Positions 7,913 to 15,927 of a stretch of DNA of 64,000 nucleotides are shown here, in pieces. Source of the stretch: Bradyrhizobium nitroreducens (lineage in GTDB: Bacteria > Pseudomonadota > Alphaproteobacteria > Rhizobiales > Xanthobacteraceae). The notes beneath the pieces were generated by a model. That model worked only from the letters and a program-made list of their open reading frames with translations, was not told the origin of the DNA and searched no databases. The position numbers and the translations under genes are program-made. Within the stretch, counting starts at the first letter, position 1. Each line of letters opens with the position of its first letter. The stretch is from contig NZ_LFJC01000003.1 in assembly GCF_002776695.1 (NCBI RefSeq), positions 3,627,375-3,691,374 of the forward strand, written 5' to 3'.

Positions 7913-9604
7913 TCATAGGTCGGCAGAGTTTGTCTTCTCCGCAGGCGCCGGCACCGCGGCGCCGTTGCTCTTGCCGGTCACGGCGCCGACCAGCGCCTTC
8001 ACGGGATCATCGCCCGGCGCAAAGCCGCTCTGGCGCAGGATCTCGTCGATCATCGGACGCAGCGCGTGCACCTTGAGCAGCTCGCCGGCGAGCCCTTCGC
8101 CGAAGCCGACATTGCCTCCACCGGCGCCGTTGCCGCCGAACGCACCGCCGGTGTGCAGGATACGGACGTCCTTGAGGTTGGCGATCGGCTTGACCATCTC
8201 GGCCAGCGCCGACGGCATCGTCTCGATCCGCTTCTTGGCGAGCTCGAAGTCGATCACGTTGGCGCCGAGCTTGTTCTGCGCCTCGTTCTTGAGCGTGATG
8301 ATGGCGGCCTCGGCCTCGCCGATGTTCCTGACGCCGACCGCCTTGATCTTGTTGGACTCGGCTTCCGCCGTCGCCAGCGTCTTGGTGGCCTCGGCGCGAT
8401 CGAGCGCTGCCTTCTTCTCGGCTTCGGCCGCCACGATCACTTCGGTCGATTTGCGTTCGGCCTCGGTGCGAGCGGCCAGCACTTGGGTGAGACGGGCACG
8501 GTCGGCGACCTCGACGGCGCGCGCGGTGACGACCTTTTCCTCCGCGGAAACGGCGAGCGCTTCGGCCGCCTTGGCTTCGGCAACGGCCTCCGAGGTCTGC
8601 TTGCTCTTGGAGGCGATCTGGATCTCGTTCTCCTGCGTGGCGATCTGGATCTCGCGCTGCGCGTCGGTCTTGCGCTTGTTGATCGCCAGATCGGACTCGA
8701 TGACGGCCGTTTCCTTCACCTGCTTGGCGCCCGCCTCCTTCTCGGCGACGGCCCGGTCGGTATCGATACGGGCGTTCTCCTCGGTCAGGCGCGCTGTTTG
8801 CGTGGCGGTCGCGACCTCGGCCCGCGTGCTCGCGGTCTTGTTGGCGATGTCGCGCTCCTGCGACAGCTCCGCTTCCTTCTTGGTGCGTTCGATGGTCAGC
8901 GTCTGCTGGCGCGCCTCGAGATCCTTTTGCGCTATCGCCACTTCATTGTCGCGCACGATCGAGTTGCGGTCGCGGCGGCGGGTCTCAGTGACCGTCTTCA
9001 GTTGGGTGAGACCTTCGGCGTCGAAGAAGTTTTCCGGATTGAAGAATTTGACGTCGGTCTGGTCGAGCTTGGTGAGCGACACCGACTCCAGCTCGAGGCC
9101 GTTCGATTTCACGTCGGACTCGACCGTGGACTGGACGTGCTTGACGAAGTCCGAACGTTTCTCCTGAAGCTCGAGGATGGTCATGGTCGCAGCGACGGAG
9201 CGCAGGCCGTCGACGAACTTTGCTTCGACCTGGTTGCGCAGCGCCTCGGCGTCGTTGGTCAGCGCGCCCAGCGTCTGGCTGGCCAGCGCAATGCTTTCCT
9301 CGTCCGGGCGGACGCGGACGTAAAACTCGGCGACGATGTCGACGCGCAGGCGGTCCTTGGTGATCAGGGATTCCCGCTCCTTGCGCTCGACGGTGAGGCG
9401 CAAGGTCTTCAGATTGACGCTGGCATAGGAGTGGAAGATCGGCAGGATCATGGCGCCGCCGTCGAGCACGACCTTCTTGCCGCCGAGGCCGGTGCGCACG
9501 AAGGCCTCGTCTCGCGTGGCGCGCTTGTAGAGGATGGTGAAGACGATCCCGAGAACGACGATCAGCGCGACGCCGATCATGGCCGGGACTGCGATGTCGA
9601 ACAT
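7913..9604 (-). CDS. yqiK: Flotillin-family (SPFH) membrane protein, YqiK-like
   Basis: Flotillins scaffold ordered membrane microdomains and are linked to envelope stress. ATG at 9604 is preceded by GGAG at good spacing, giving 563 residues; a TTG four codons upstream is less likely. An N-terminal transmembrane helix (about 5-27) is followed by an SPFH/band 7 domain (about 30-200). A long Ala/Glu/Lys coiled coil rich in AEA and EAE repeats follows (about 205-430). The C-terminal flotillin tail has a Gly-rich GGAFGGNGAGGGNVGFG segment near residue 485. It is the last gene of an operon with the YqiJ-type protein and the PspA chimera, matching the yqiJ-yqiK pairing known in enterobacteria. Confidence 0.93.
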   Translation of the reverse strand: MFDIAVPAMIGVALIVVLGIVFTILYKRATRDEAFVRTGLGGKKVVLDGGAMILPIFHSYASVNLKTLRLTVERKERESLITKDRLRVDIVAEFYVRVRPDEESIALASQTLGALTNDAEALRNQVEAKFVDGLRSVAATMTILELQEKRSDFVKHVQSTVESDVKSNGLELESVSLTKLDQTDVKFFNPENFFDAEGLTQLKTVTETRRRDRNSIVRDNEVAIAQKDLEARQQTLTIERTKKEAELSQERDIANKTASTRAEVATATQTARLTEENARIDTDRAVAEKEAGAKQVKETAVIESDLAINKRKTDAQREIQIATQENEIQIASKSKQTSEAVAEAKAAEALAVSAEEKVVTARAVEVADRARLTQVLAARTEAERKSTEVIVAAEAEKKAALDRAEATKTLATAEAESNKIKAVGVRNIGEAEAAIITLKNEAQNKLGANVIDFELAKKRIETMPSALAEMVKPIANLKDVRILHTGGAFGGNGAGGGNVGFGEGLAGELLKVHALRPMIDEILRQSGFAPGDDPVKALVGAVTGKSNGAAVPAPAEKTNSADL

Positions 9605-9626
9605 GACTTTCTCCAATAATGGCTTG

Positions 9627-10286
9627 CTAGCTGCTTAGAGTGGGCTTGGACGGTTTGAGTTCATCGTCGGCCTTCACCGCGACGAAGCGGGTGCCGTCGC
9701 GATCGACCAGCAGGACCATGGTTCCCTGCGGCAGGGGCGATGATGACGGCGCGGCGACCGCCCAGACGAAATGGCGGTTGCCGTGGATGTCGGCGACGCT
9801 GACCTTGCCGGGCGGCCCCTGGTCGAGCGGGCCGATGACCACCTCGCCGATGCGGCCGACGAGGTCCCCAAGGCCGACGGCGTAGCTTTCGTCCTTCGGA
9901 ATGATCCGCGCGATGGCTCGGCTGGCGGCGCGGACCAGGGGAACCGAGACCCCGAGGGCCCCGACCGAGGCGGCCGTCGCCGGCAAGGGCCCCGCCACCA
10001 TCCGCGCGACGTCCTGGATCAGGAAGCCGGTGATTGAGAAGGCGCCGAGCAACAGCAGCAGGAAGATCAAGAGCGGCACGCCGCCGACATTGATCCAGGA
10101 GATCGCGTTGATGACGCCATTGTCGCTGGGATGACCGAAATCGATGTTGGTGCCGAGCATCTCGCTCAAGGAGGCCCCGACCAGCATCGAGACCACCTCG
10201 ATCGAGCCAACGATGAGGATCATGGCCGCCGCGATTGCGAACGGCCGCACCTCCGGCATCATGACGTGTTCGAGCAGGGCGCTCAT
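9627..10286 (-). CDS. yqiJ: YqiJ-type inner-membrane protein with C-terminal OB-fold
   Basis: The 219-residue protein has hydrophobic segments at about 15-37, 67-90 and 100-120. A soluble C-terminal OB-fold-like beta domain follows (about 135-210: LVGRIGEVVIGPLDQGPPGKVSVADIHG, then TMVLLVDRDGTRFVAV). This is the YqiJ/NfeD-like pattern found next to flotillins, where it is thought to partner the SPFH protein in the membrane. It begins 10 bp after the PspA chimera stop and ends 22 bp before the flotillin start, so the three genes are almost certainly cotranscribed. The family assignment rests on architecture plus context. Confidence 0.85.
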   Translation of the reverse strand: MSALLEHVMMPEVRPFAIAAAMILIVGSIEVVSMLVGASLSEMLGTNIDFGHPSDNGVINAISWINVGGVPLLIFLLLLLGAFSITGFLIQDVARMVAGPLPATAASVGALGVSVPLVRAASRAIARIIPKDESYAVGLGDLVGRIGEVVIGPLDQGPPGKVSVADIHGNRHFVWAVAAPSSSPLPQGTMVLLVDRDGTRFVAVKADDELKPSKPTLSS

Positions 10287-10296
10287 GACACGGCAC

Positions 10297-11451
10297 TCAG
10301 GAGCGCGACTTCAGCCGCGCCAGCCTCGCCGCAATTTCCTTGTCGCGATGAAGCGCGCTGAGCTCGTCGATGTCGCTCGAATATGGGATTCCGGGTGGCA
10401 CCCCGGTGGCCCGCGCCACTGCCCTGCCCGCGCGCAGCGCCTTCGCGGCCGCGGAGCTGCCGCCCCGCTTGCGGGACGACGTCGAGGCCTGATGGCTTGC
10501 GGCAGTCTCGCTCTTTTCGAGATCGGCGCGGCGTTGCTCGGCGTCCTGGAGCGCTGACAGCACCGCACGCAGCGAGGTGACGCATTGCTCGATCTTCTCG
10601 TTGTTCTCGTCGATGGCACGAGAGAGCACCTCGAATTGCGCCTCCAGATCCATCTGCCGCGCGATGCCGGCGCGGGCGAGGTCATCGCGCCCGTCGGTGA
10701 TCGCCCCTTCGATCTTGGTCGCGAGATCGGCCATCTCGCGCTCGATCTCGGTGCGGCGCGCGTTGAGGCGGTATTCCTCGGCACGCGCAGCGGCGAGCGC
10801 GTCGCGCGCCTCGCTCTCGGCGTGCTCGATCTCGCGGATGGCCTGGCCGACCACTTTCAGCTTGTTCTTGCCCTCCGCCTGCTCGATCGCGTCATAGGCG
10901 ATGCCGGCGATCAGACGTCCGACCCGGGACAGGAAATTGTCGGGGGCGGCAGCGATGGTATCCATAGCGTTCTCCTCCTCTGGCAGAGTGTTCGGCGTGA
11001 CGCCGTAGTGAACTTCGAAGCCATCGTCGGTGCGGATGAGGCGTGCGGGCACGCTCTGCCCCCAGCCCTCGGCGTAGCCGGCGTAATCGAAGGGCACGCT
11101 GAAGCGCCCTTGCACGGTCGCAATCGAAATGGTGGCCGGGCCCTTGATCTTGGCGAGCTTGTCGTCGAGCGGTAGACGACGGCCCTGCGCCGCGCGATAT
11201 TCGGCGCGGTCGCGCAGGCCCAGCGTCACCAGGCGCGACGGCAGCGCCGTTGCCTTGCGGATCGGCTCATAGGCGTGGGCATGGAGCAGCACGACGTTGG
11301 AGCCGACATTGTGGCTCCGCGCGACCTCATCGAGGATCTCCATCATGCGGTCATAGGCCTCAAACGTCGCCTCCAGGGCGGCCTTAGCGGCCGGGTCAGG
11401 GGCAAGCCTGTAACGCAGCGCAGACGGCGCGTTTCGGGGCGACTGGCTCAT
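10297..11451 (-). CDS. Chimera: TnpB-like N-terminal domain fused to PspA/IM30
   Basis: One open frame of 384 codons (ATG 11451; an in-frame GTG at 11460 is possible) encodes two unrelated parts. Residues 1-162 resemble the N-terminal non-nuclease region of IS605 OrfB/TnpB proteins. The resemblance runs from RYRLAPDPAAKAALEAT through LPLDDKLAKIKGPATISI to GRFSVPFDYAGYAEGW and ends before any RuvC or zinc-finger part. Residues 163-384 are a PspA/IM30 protein: an amphipathic N-terminal helix (FLSRVGRLIAGIAYDAIEQAEGKN), then long coiled coils. PspA binds stressed membranes and oligomerises. An AGGAGG lies 8 bases before the internal ATG at 10965, so a 222-residue PspA alone, the classical length, can also be made. 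First gene of an operon with YqiJ and flotillin genes. Confidence 0.85.
   Translation of the reverse strand: MSQSPRNAPSALRYRLAPDPAAKAALEATFEAYDRMMEILDEVARSHNVGSNVVLLHAHAYEPIRKATALPSRLVTLGLRDRAEYRAAQGRRLPLDDKLAKIKGPATISIATVQGRFSVPFDYAGYAEGWGQSVPARLIRTDDGFEVHYGVTPNTLPEEENAMDTIAAAPDNFLSRVGRLIAGIAYDAIEQAEGKNKLKVVGQAIREIEHAESEARDALAAARAEEYRLNARRTEIEREMADLATKIEGAITDGRDDLARAGIARQMDLEAQFEVLSRAIDENNEKIEQCVTSLRAVLSALQDAEQRRADLEKSETAASHQASTSSRKRGGSSAAAKALRAGRAVARATGVPPGIPYSSDIDELSALHRDKEIAARLARLKSRS
10965..10979 (-). promoter_or_regulatory. Internal ribosome-binding site and start for stand-alone PspA
   Basis: On the minus strand AGGAGG (10974-10979) is followed after eight bases by ATG (10965-10963), which encodes MDTIAAAPDNFL, the natural beginning of the PspA domain. 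This is a better initiation site than either start of the full frame. It suggests two products from one gene, or that stand-alone PspA is the main product. Confidence 0.65.
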
Positions 11452-11453
11452 GG

Positions 11454-11482
11454 AAAGCACTAAAGCACCATTTTAGTGCTTT
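11454..11482. promoter_or_regulatory. 11-bp perfect inverted repeat at the start of the PspA-chimera operon
   Basis: AAAGCACTAAA (11454-11464) and TTTAGTGCTTT (11472-11482) are separated by seven bases. A further overlapping TAAAGCAC (11461-11468) makes three copies of a half-site-like motif. The palindrome begins three bases upstream of the ATG at 11451 and overlaps the possible GTG start. It is therefore either an operator for a repressor or an mRNA hairpin that limits initiation of the long form. No T-run suggests a terminator. The local AT content is higher than in the surroundings. Confidence 0.6.
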
Positions 11483-11670
11483 AGGAAGAGAGGGTACGAT
11501 CACGTTCCACTGATCCTTGTGCACTCCAGGGATTGGTCGCTGTCGCCCGGGGCCGCGTTCAAATGCGGGCTATCACCTCTAGATCACCGCCGATCAAGAC
11601 TTCTTGCACGCGCGGGTTGCAATTTTAGCGAAAGTTCGCGCGAAGTTGGAACGCAGGCGCCGTAGGAGGA

Positions 11671-11756
11671 CGTAGGGCGGATTGGCCGAAGAGTCATCCG
11701 CAGCATTCACCTCCGCGGCGAGGATGGCGCGGATTAAGCTTCGCTAACGCCCTACG
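11671..11756. repeat. Dispersed-type palindromic repeat
   Basis: CGTAGGGCG (11671-11679) and CGCCCTACG (11748-11756) form perfect outer arms. Inside are GGATTGGCCGAAG and GGATTAAGCTTCGCTAA, degenerate versions of a GTAGGGCGGATTAGCGAAG motif that I know as frequent between genes of Bradyrhizobium-type genomes. It lies between the PspA operon start and the RidA stop. The rest of the gap (11484-11670) shows no gene and probably carries the PspA operon promoter. Confidence 0.55.
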
Positions 11757-11762
11757 CTGCTC

Positions 11763-12146
11763 TTACGGCCGCCGGCAGACCAGATCGATCTCGATCAAGG
11801 CGTCGTACGCCAAGCCAGTGACACCGACGCAGGTGCGGGCTGGCAGGCGGTCCGTCGGAAAGTACGTGCGATAGGTCTCGTTCATCGCCGCATAATCTTC
11901 CTTGAAGCGCGTCAGATAGATCCGTGTCATCACGACGTGATCGAAGCCGAGATCGAGCCCCGCCAGAACAATCTTCAAGTTCTCCATCACCGCGCGGGTC
12001 TGCGCGACGATGCCGTCGGGCAGTACGCCCGGCGCTTGCGGCGTGTCCGGCATCTGGCCGGTGACGAAGACGAAGCCGTCGGTCTCCACGGCGTGGCTGA
12101 AGGGTGCGACCGGCTTCGGGCCGCCGCTGATCATGTGGAATTTCAC
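11763..12146 (-). CDS. RidA family protein (YjgF/YER057c/UK114)
   Basis: RidA proteins hydrolyse reactive enamine/imine intermediates released by PLP enzymes; other subfamilies act in amide or pyrimidine breakdown. GTG at 12146 has AAGGA upstream and gives 127 residues, the usual length; MISGGPKP five codons in is the alternative. The sequence runs from VAPFSHAVETDGFVFVTGQMP to LPARTCVGVTGLAYDALIEIDLVC, containing the family's conserved R in PARTC and E in IEID. It is 14 bp downstream of the AraC-acetamidase fusion and closes that operon. This suggests it clears by-products of the same pathway. Confidence 0.93.
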   Translation of the reverse strand: MKFHMISGGPKPVAPFSHAVETDGFVFVTGQMPDTPQAPGVLPDGIVAQTRAVMENLKIVLAGLDLGFDHVVMTRIYLTRFKEDYAAMNETYRTYFPTDRLPARTCVGVTGLAYDALIEIDLVCRRP

Positions 12147-12160
12147 CGAGAATGTCCTTG

Positions 12161-14593
12161 TTAAGGTGCGTCCTGAAACAGGCGCTTGCTGAGGATGGCG
12201 TGCACGCCCCAATTGCCGTCGACGACTTGCGTGACGCCGAAATCGACGGCGGCGGACATCAGCGCGATCGCCTCGTCCTCGCTGAGGCCTTTGACGTTCA
12301 TCAGGAAGCGCCGCATCTTGCGGAACGCGTCCTTCATGGCGAGATCGAGCGACGACTTTGCGTAGACCTCGCTCTGCCCCTTGGCGCCGAACTCCGCGAG
12401 GTAGTTCGGATGGCTGAAGCCGGTCAGCACCCAATCGGTCGCAGTCTCGATCAGGGGATAAGAGAGATCGGCGAAGGGCTGGCCGGCAAGATCGGCCTTC
12501 TTGTGCAGGATCACCTCGAAGGTGCCGGTCATCGAGCATTCGATCGCGGTGCCGCTCAACTCGCCGTCGCCTTGCGTGGCGTGGGGATCGCCGACCGACA
12601 ACAGCGCGCCGGGGACCGAAACAGGGAGATAGACCGTTGCCCCCTTCCCCAGCCGCCAATTGTCGAGATTGCCGCCGAAATAGGACGGTGGCACCGAGTC
12701 GATGAAATCGACCTCGCGCGGCGCCACCGCGATCACGCCGAAATGCGGCCGCAAGGGAATCTTGATGCCGTCGAGCACGGCATGCCGGCGCTTGACCGTG
12801 CCGGGCGCCACTGGAACTCCGGGATAATCATAGGCCGCGTGCACCACCCCGAACGGATCGGTTTGCGGCTCCCAGCGGTAGGAATAGAGCGCGCGGGCGT
12901 GCGGCGCGTCGGTGTCGTCGAAGATCTCGTAGATCGTCACGACCTCGCGTGGCTTCGGACCCGCGAGAAACTCGTTGTAGTGATAGCCCCACCAGGCTGC
13001 GACGGAGGAGCCGAACACGCGGCCTGAATGTTCGGGATGACGGCTTGCGCGCGGCACGATGTCGAGGATCCGCACCTCCAGCACGTCGCCGGGCTGGGCG
13101 TCCTTCACCGCCACGGGACCCGTGCAGATGTGCACGCCAAAGCCTTCGCCGGCACCGCGTCCGAACACGCTGGCATCCATCGGACCCGCGCCGCGACGAT
13201 CCACGTTCTTCCTGGCCTTGGTCCAGCCGAACACGCTTTCAGCGGCGGCATCGCCCGCGATCATCAGCTCGGGGTCGTCGGATGCATGCTGGGTCAGCGT
13301 CTCGATGGTGATGGTATCGCCCGAGGCGATCTCGAGCTGCGGCTGCAGCGAACGGCTGAAATAGCCCCAGTGAACACGGTTGGCTTCGATCGGGAGATGA
13401 TGGTGCTTGCGACCCTCAGCTCTCGGCTCATCGAAGTCGGCGAGGCAGACATTGCTGCGCGCCTCCGTACCGGTCTGATGCGCGCGGAGCTGTGCCAGCG
13501 CGTCCTGCGGCCAGCCGCGCTGACCGATGGTTCCGTGCTGCAACGTCGCGCGCTCGGCCTCCTGCTGGCGAAACTCGCGCGGCGGCAGGCCGAAGCGGTG
13601 GCGGAAGGCGCGGCTGAAATGCGCGGAATCGCCAAAGCCATAGGCGTAGGCGATCTCCGAGATCGAACGATGCGCCTCGGTCGGATTGGACAGGTCGGCC
13701 CAGGCACGCTGAAGCCGTCGCTCGCGAACGTAGTGAGTGAAATTGTCGCCGACCGTCTCGAACAGTTTTTGCAGATAGCGTTCGGAAATGCCCTCGGCTT
13801 GCGCCACGCGGGCCGGCACCAGGTCGGGATCGTCGAGGCGACGCTCGATGGTCTGGCAGATCCGGTGCAGCAGCGCGGCCTGCGCCGCACTGGATCCGGC
13901 ATCGGAGGTCGACGCCGCCAGCTGATGCGCGAGCGTCAGGAGAAGATCGACGAGCGACTGCGCGAGCGAATTCCATTCGGCGTCACTCAACGTGTCGAGC
14001 GTGCGCGCGGCCGCATCCAGCAGACGCGAGAACACGTCGGCAAAGCCGGTGGTCGGCACGACCCGGGGCTCGCCGAGCCGCGGCTTGCCCGAAAGGCGCC
14101 CGTGCAGCGCTTCCGAGGTCACCGACAGCACGATGGCGCGCATGTCGCGCTGGAACACGATGCTCCAATCGCCGCTGCGCGGCAGCAGCACGAGGTGGCC
14201 GACGGGAACGATACGATGACTGCCGGCGCTCTTCAGCACCATGCCGTCCTCGACCGGCATCAGAGCGATGGGCAGGTCCTCGTTCGCTCGCGAGAGCGGA
14301 CCGACGCTCTGCGCGCCCGCAGCCATGCGCGTCAACGCGACGCCTGCGGCGTGCCGGTGCGAGGCGGTCGCGTGTCCGTCGAAGAGGCCGTGACCACCCG
14401 CCGGCTGCAGGCCAACCGCGGCCAGCACGTCCCGCCAGGCCTCGGGGCGGTCGTCTTGCGCGTAGGACTCGCTCGTGAACGGACGGAAGCTCATCGGTTC
14501 GACCCAGATTGCAGTGGATCGAAGCAACCTCTGTGCCAGACGCGCGCGGTCATCCGTCGCAGCGACGGGCCGCAAATGCGGGTTCTCCTTCAC
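12161..14593 (-). CDS. AraC-type regulator fused to acetamidase/formamidase
   Basis: An uninterrupted 810-codon frame contains two functions. Residues about 34-235 resemble an AraC-like ligand-binding domain. An AraC helix-turn-helix pair follows at about 240-342 (PARVAQAEGISERYLQKLF, then ISEIAYAYGFGDSAHFSRAF). After a linker with no recognised domain (about 345-396), residues 397-810 are a complete FmdA/AmdA amidase domain (VHWGYFSRSLQPQLEI... SVGDPHATQGDGELSGTAIE...). The enzyme family hydrolyses acetamide or formamide to ammonia plus the acid. Starts at GTG 14593 or ATG 14494 are both possible; neither has a strong ribosome-binding site. It follows a stand-alone paralogue of the amidase by 35 bp. 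The fusion could be a self-regulating trigger enzyme, or read-through of two former genes. Confidence 0.88.
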   Translation of the reverse strand: MKENPHLRPVAATDDRARLAQRLLRSTAIWVEPMSFRPFTSESYAQDDRPEAWRDVLAAVGLQPAGGHGLFDGHATASHRHAAGVALTRMAAGAQSVGPLSRANEDLPIALMPVEDGMVLKSAGSHRIVPVGHLVLLPRSGDWSIVFQRDMRAIVLSVTSEALHGRLSGKPRLGEPRVVPTTGFADVFSRLLDAAARTLDTLSDAEWNSLAQSLVDLLLTLAHQLAASTSDAGSSAAQAALLHRICQTIERRLDDPDLVPARVAQAEGISERYLQKLFETVGDNFTHYVRERRLQRAWADLSNPTEAHRSISEIAYAYGFGDSAHFSRAFRHRFGLPPREFRQQEAERATLQHGTIGQRGWPQDALAQLRAHQTGTEARSNVCLADFDEPRAEGRKHHHLPIEANRVHWGYFSRSLQPQLEIASGDTITIETLTQHASDDPELMIAGDAAAESVFGWTKARKNVDRRGAGPMDASVFGRGAGEGFGVHICTGPVAVKDAQPGDVLEVRILDIVPRASRHPEHSGRVFGSSVAAWWGYHYNEFLAGPKPREVVTIYEIFDDTDAPHARALYSYRWEPQTDPFGVVHAAYDYPGVPVAPGTVKRRHAVLDGIKIPLRPHFGVIAVAPREVDFIDSVPPSYFGGNLDNWRLGKGATVYLPVSVPGALLSVGDPHATQGDGELSGTAIECSMTGTFEVILHKKADLAGQPFADLSYPLIETATDWVLTGFSHPNYLAEFGAKGQSEVYAKSSLDLAMKDAFRKMRRFLMNVKGLSEDEAIALMSAAVDFGVTQVVDGNWGVHAILSKRLFQDAP

Positions 14594-14628
14594 GCGCTCA
14601 TCCCGAATAGCGAATGCGCTTCAACGCA

Positions 14629-15870
14629 TTAGTCGCACCGAAAAATGTTCTTGCGGATCGTGCCGTGGACGCCCCAATTGGCGTCGACCACCTGGGTGAC
14701 GCCGAAATCGGCGCCGACCGACAGCAGCGAGATCGCCTCGTCCTCGCTGAGACCGTGCACTGTCATCAGAAACCGGCGGAGTTTTCTGAACGCATCGCGC
14801 ATCGCACGGTCGAGACTCGAGTGATTGGCAATCTCGGTTTGCGCATCTGCACCGAGCGCGGCCAGGTAGTTCGGATAGGTAAAGCCGTAGAACGACCAGG
14901 CATGATCGGTTTCGAGCATGGGGTGGTCGAGGCCTTCGAGATTGGTGCCGGCCAGATCGGCCTTCTTGTGCAGGATGAATTCGAAATCGCCGGTCAGCGA
15001 GGTCTCGATCGCGGTGCCGCCGAGCTCGCTGTCGCCTTGCGCGGCATGGGGATCGCCGACCGAGAAATAGGCGCCTGATACGGCGACCGGATAGAACATT
15101 CGCGCGCCCTTGCCGATGCGCCAGTCGTCGATATTGCCGCCGGTATAGCTCGGCGGGATCGAGCTGACGAAATCGGCTTCCGATGGCGCGAGGCCCATGG
15201 TGCCGAAGTGCAATCGTGCAGGCACCTTTACGCTGGAGAGGATGTTCTCGCGCTTCCTGATGGTGGCGTGATCGACGCGCACGCCGGGATAGTCGATGGT
15301 CGGATGCACGATGCCGTCGGGGTCGGTCTGCGGCGTCCAGACGTAATTATAGACGGCCTTCGCGTAGGGCTCGCCGGAGGTATCGAGCTCGAAGATGGTG
15401 ACGACCTCGCGCGGCTTCGGCTCCTCGATGAGATCGTGGTAGTGGAAGCCCCAGTTCGCCGCGACGTTGGAGCCGAAGCAGCGGCCGGCATGGCAGGCGC
15501 TGCAGCTCGGCCGCGGCCGGACGTCGAGAATGCGCACTTCGAGAATGTCACCGGGCTCGGCGCCTTCGATTGCGACCGGACCGGTGAGGAGATGCACGCC
15601 GATCCCCTCGCCTGCGCCGCGGATGAACGGGCCCTCGACGGGGCCGGAGCCGCGGCGCGCCACCGCCTTGTGCTCCCGGGTCCACTGGAACACGCTCTCG
15701 GCGCCGGGATCGCCCTGGATCATGCGCTCGTAATCGTCATTCGCATGATGCGTGAGCGTCTCGATCGTGGCGCGATCTCCGGAACGCAGCGTCAGGGCCG
15801 GTGCGACCGCCTTGGAGAAATAGCCCCAGTGAACGGTCTTCGGCGAAACCGGCAGCGTGACATGCTTCAT
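14629..15870 (-). CDS. Acetamidase/formamidase family protein
   Basis: A 413-residue FmdA/AmdA-family amidohydrolase (PF03069 type), which hydrolyses short amides such as formamide or acetamide and releases ammonia. It is full length and starts MKHVTLPVSPKTVHWGYFSK. It retains the conserved core segments GPVAIEGAEPGDILEVRILDV, SIPPSYTGGNIDDWRIGKG and SVGDPHAAQGDSELGGTAIE. A CSACHAGRC stretch (near residue 133) has extra cysteines absent from the fused paralogue and might bind a metal; this is inference. It lies 57 bp after the permease-ATPase gene and 35 bp before the AraC fusion. The real substrate may be a larger amide imported by that transporter. Confidence 0.92.
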   Translation of the reverse strand: MKHVTLPVSPKTVHWGYFSKAVAPALTLRSGDRATIETLTHHANDDYERMIQGDPGAESVFQWTREHKAVARRGSGPVEGPFIRGAGEGIGVHLLTGPVAIEGAEPGDILEVRILDVRPRPSCSACHAGRCFGSNVAANWGFHYHDLIEEPKPREVVTIFELDTSGEPYAKAVYNYVWTPQTDPDGIVHPTIDYPGVRVDHATIRKRENILSSVKVPARLHFGTMGLAPSEADFVSSIPPSYTGGNIDDWRIGKGARMFYPVAVSGAYFSVGDPHAAQGDSELGGTAIETSLTGDFEFILHKKADLAGTNLEGLDHPMLETDHAWSFYGFTYPNYLAALGADAQTEIANHSSLDRAMRDAFRKLRRFLMTVHGLSEDEAISLLSVGADFGVTQVVDANWGVHGTIRKNIFRCD

Positions 15871-15927
15871 GACTTCAACTCTTCTGACCTGGCTCTTCGG
15901 GAGTCTCGAATCCTGCGGCGACGGCGC

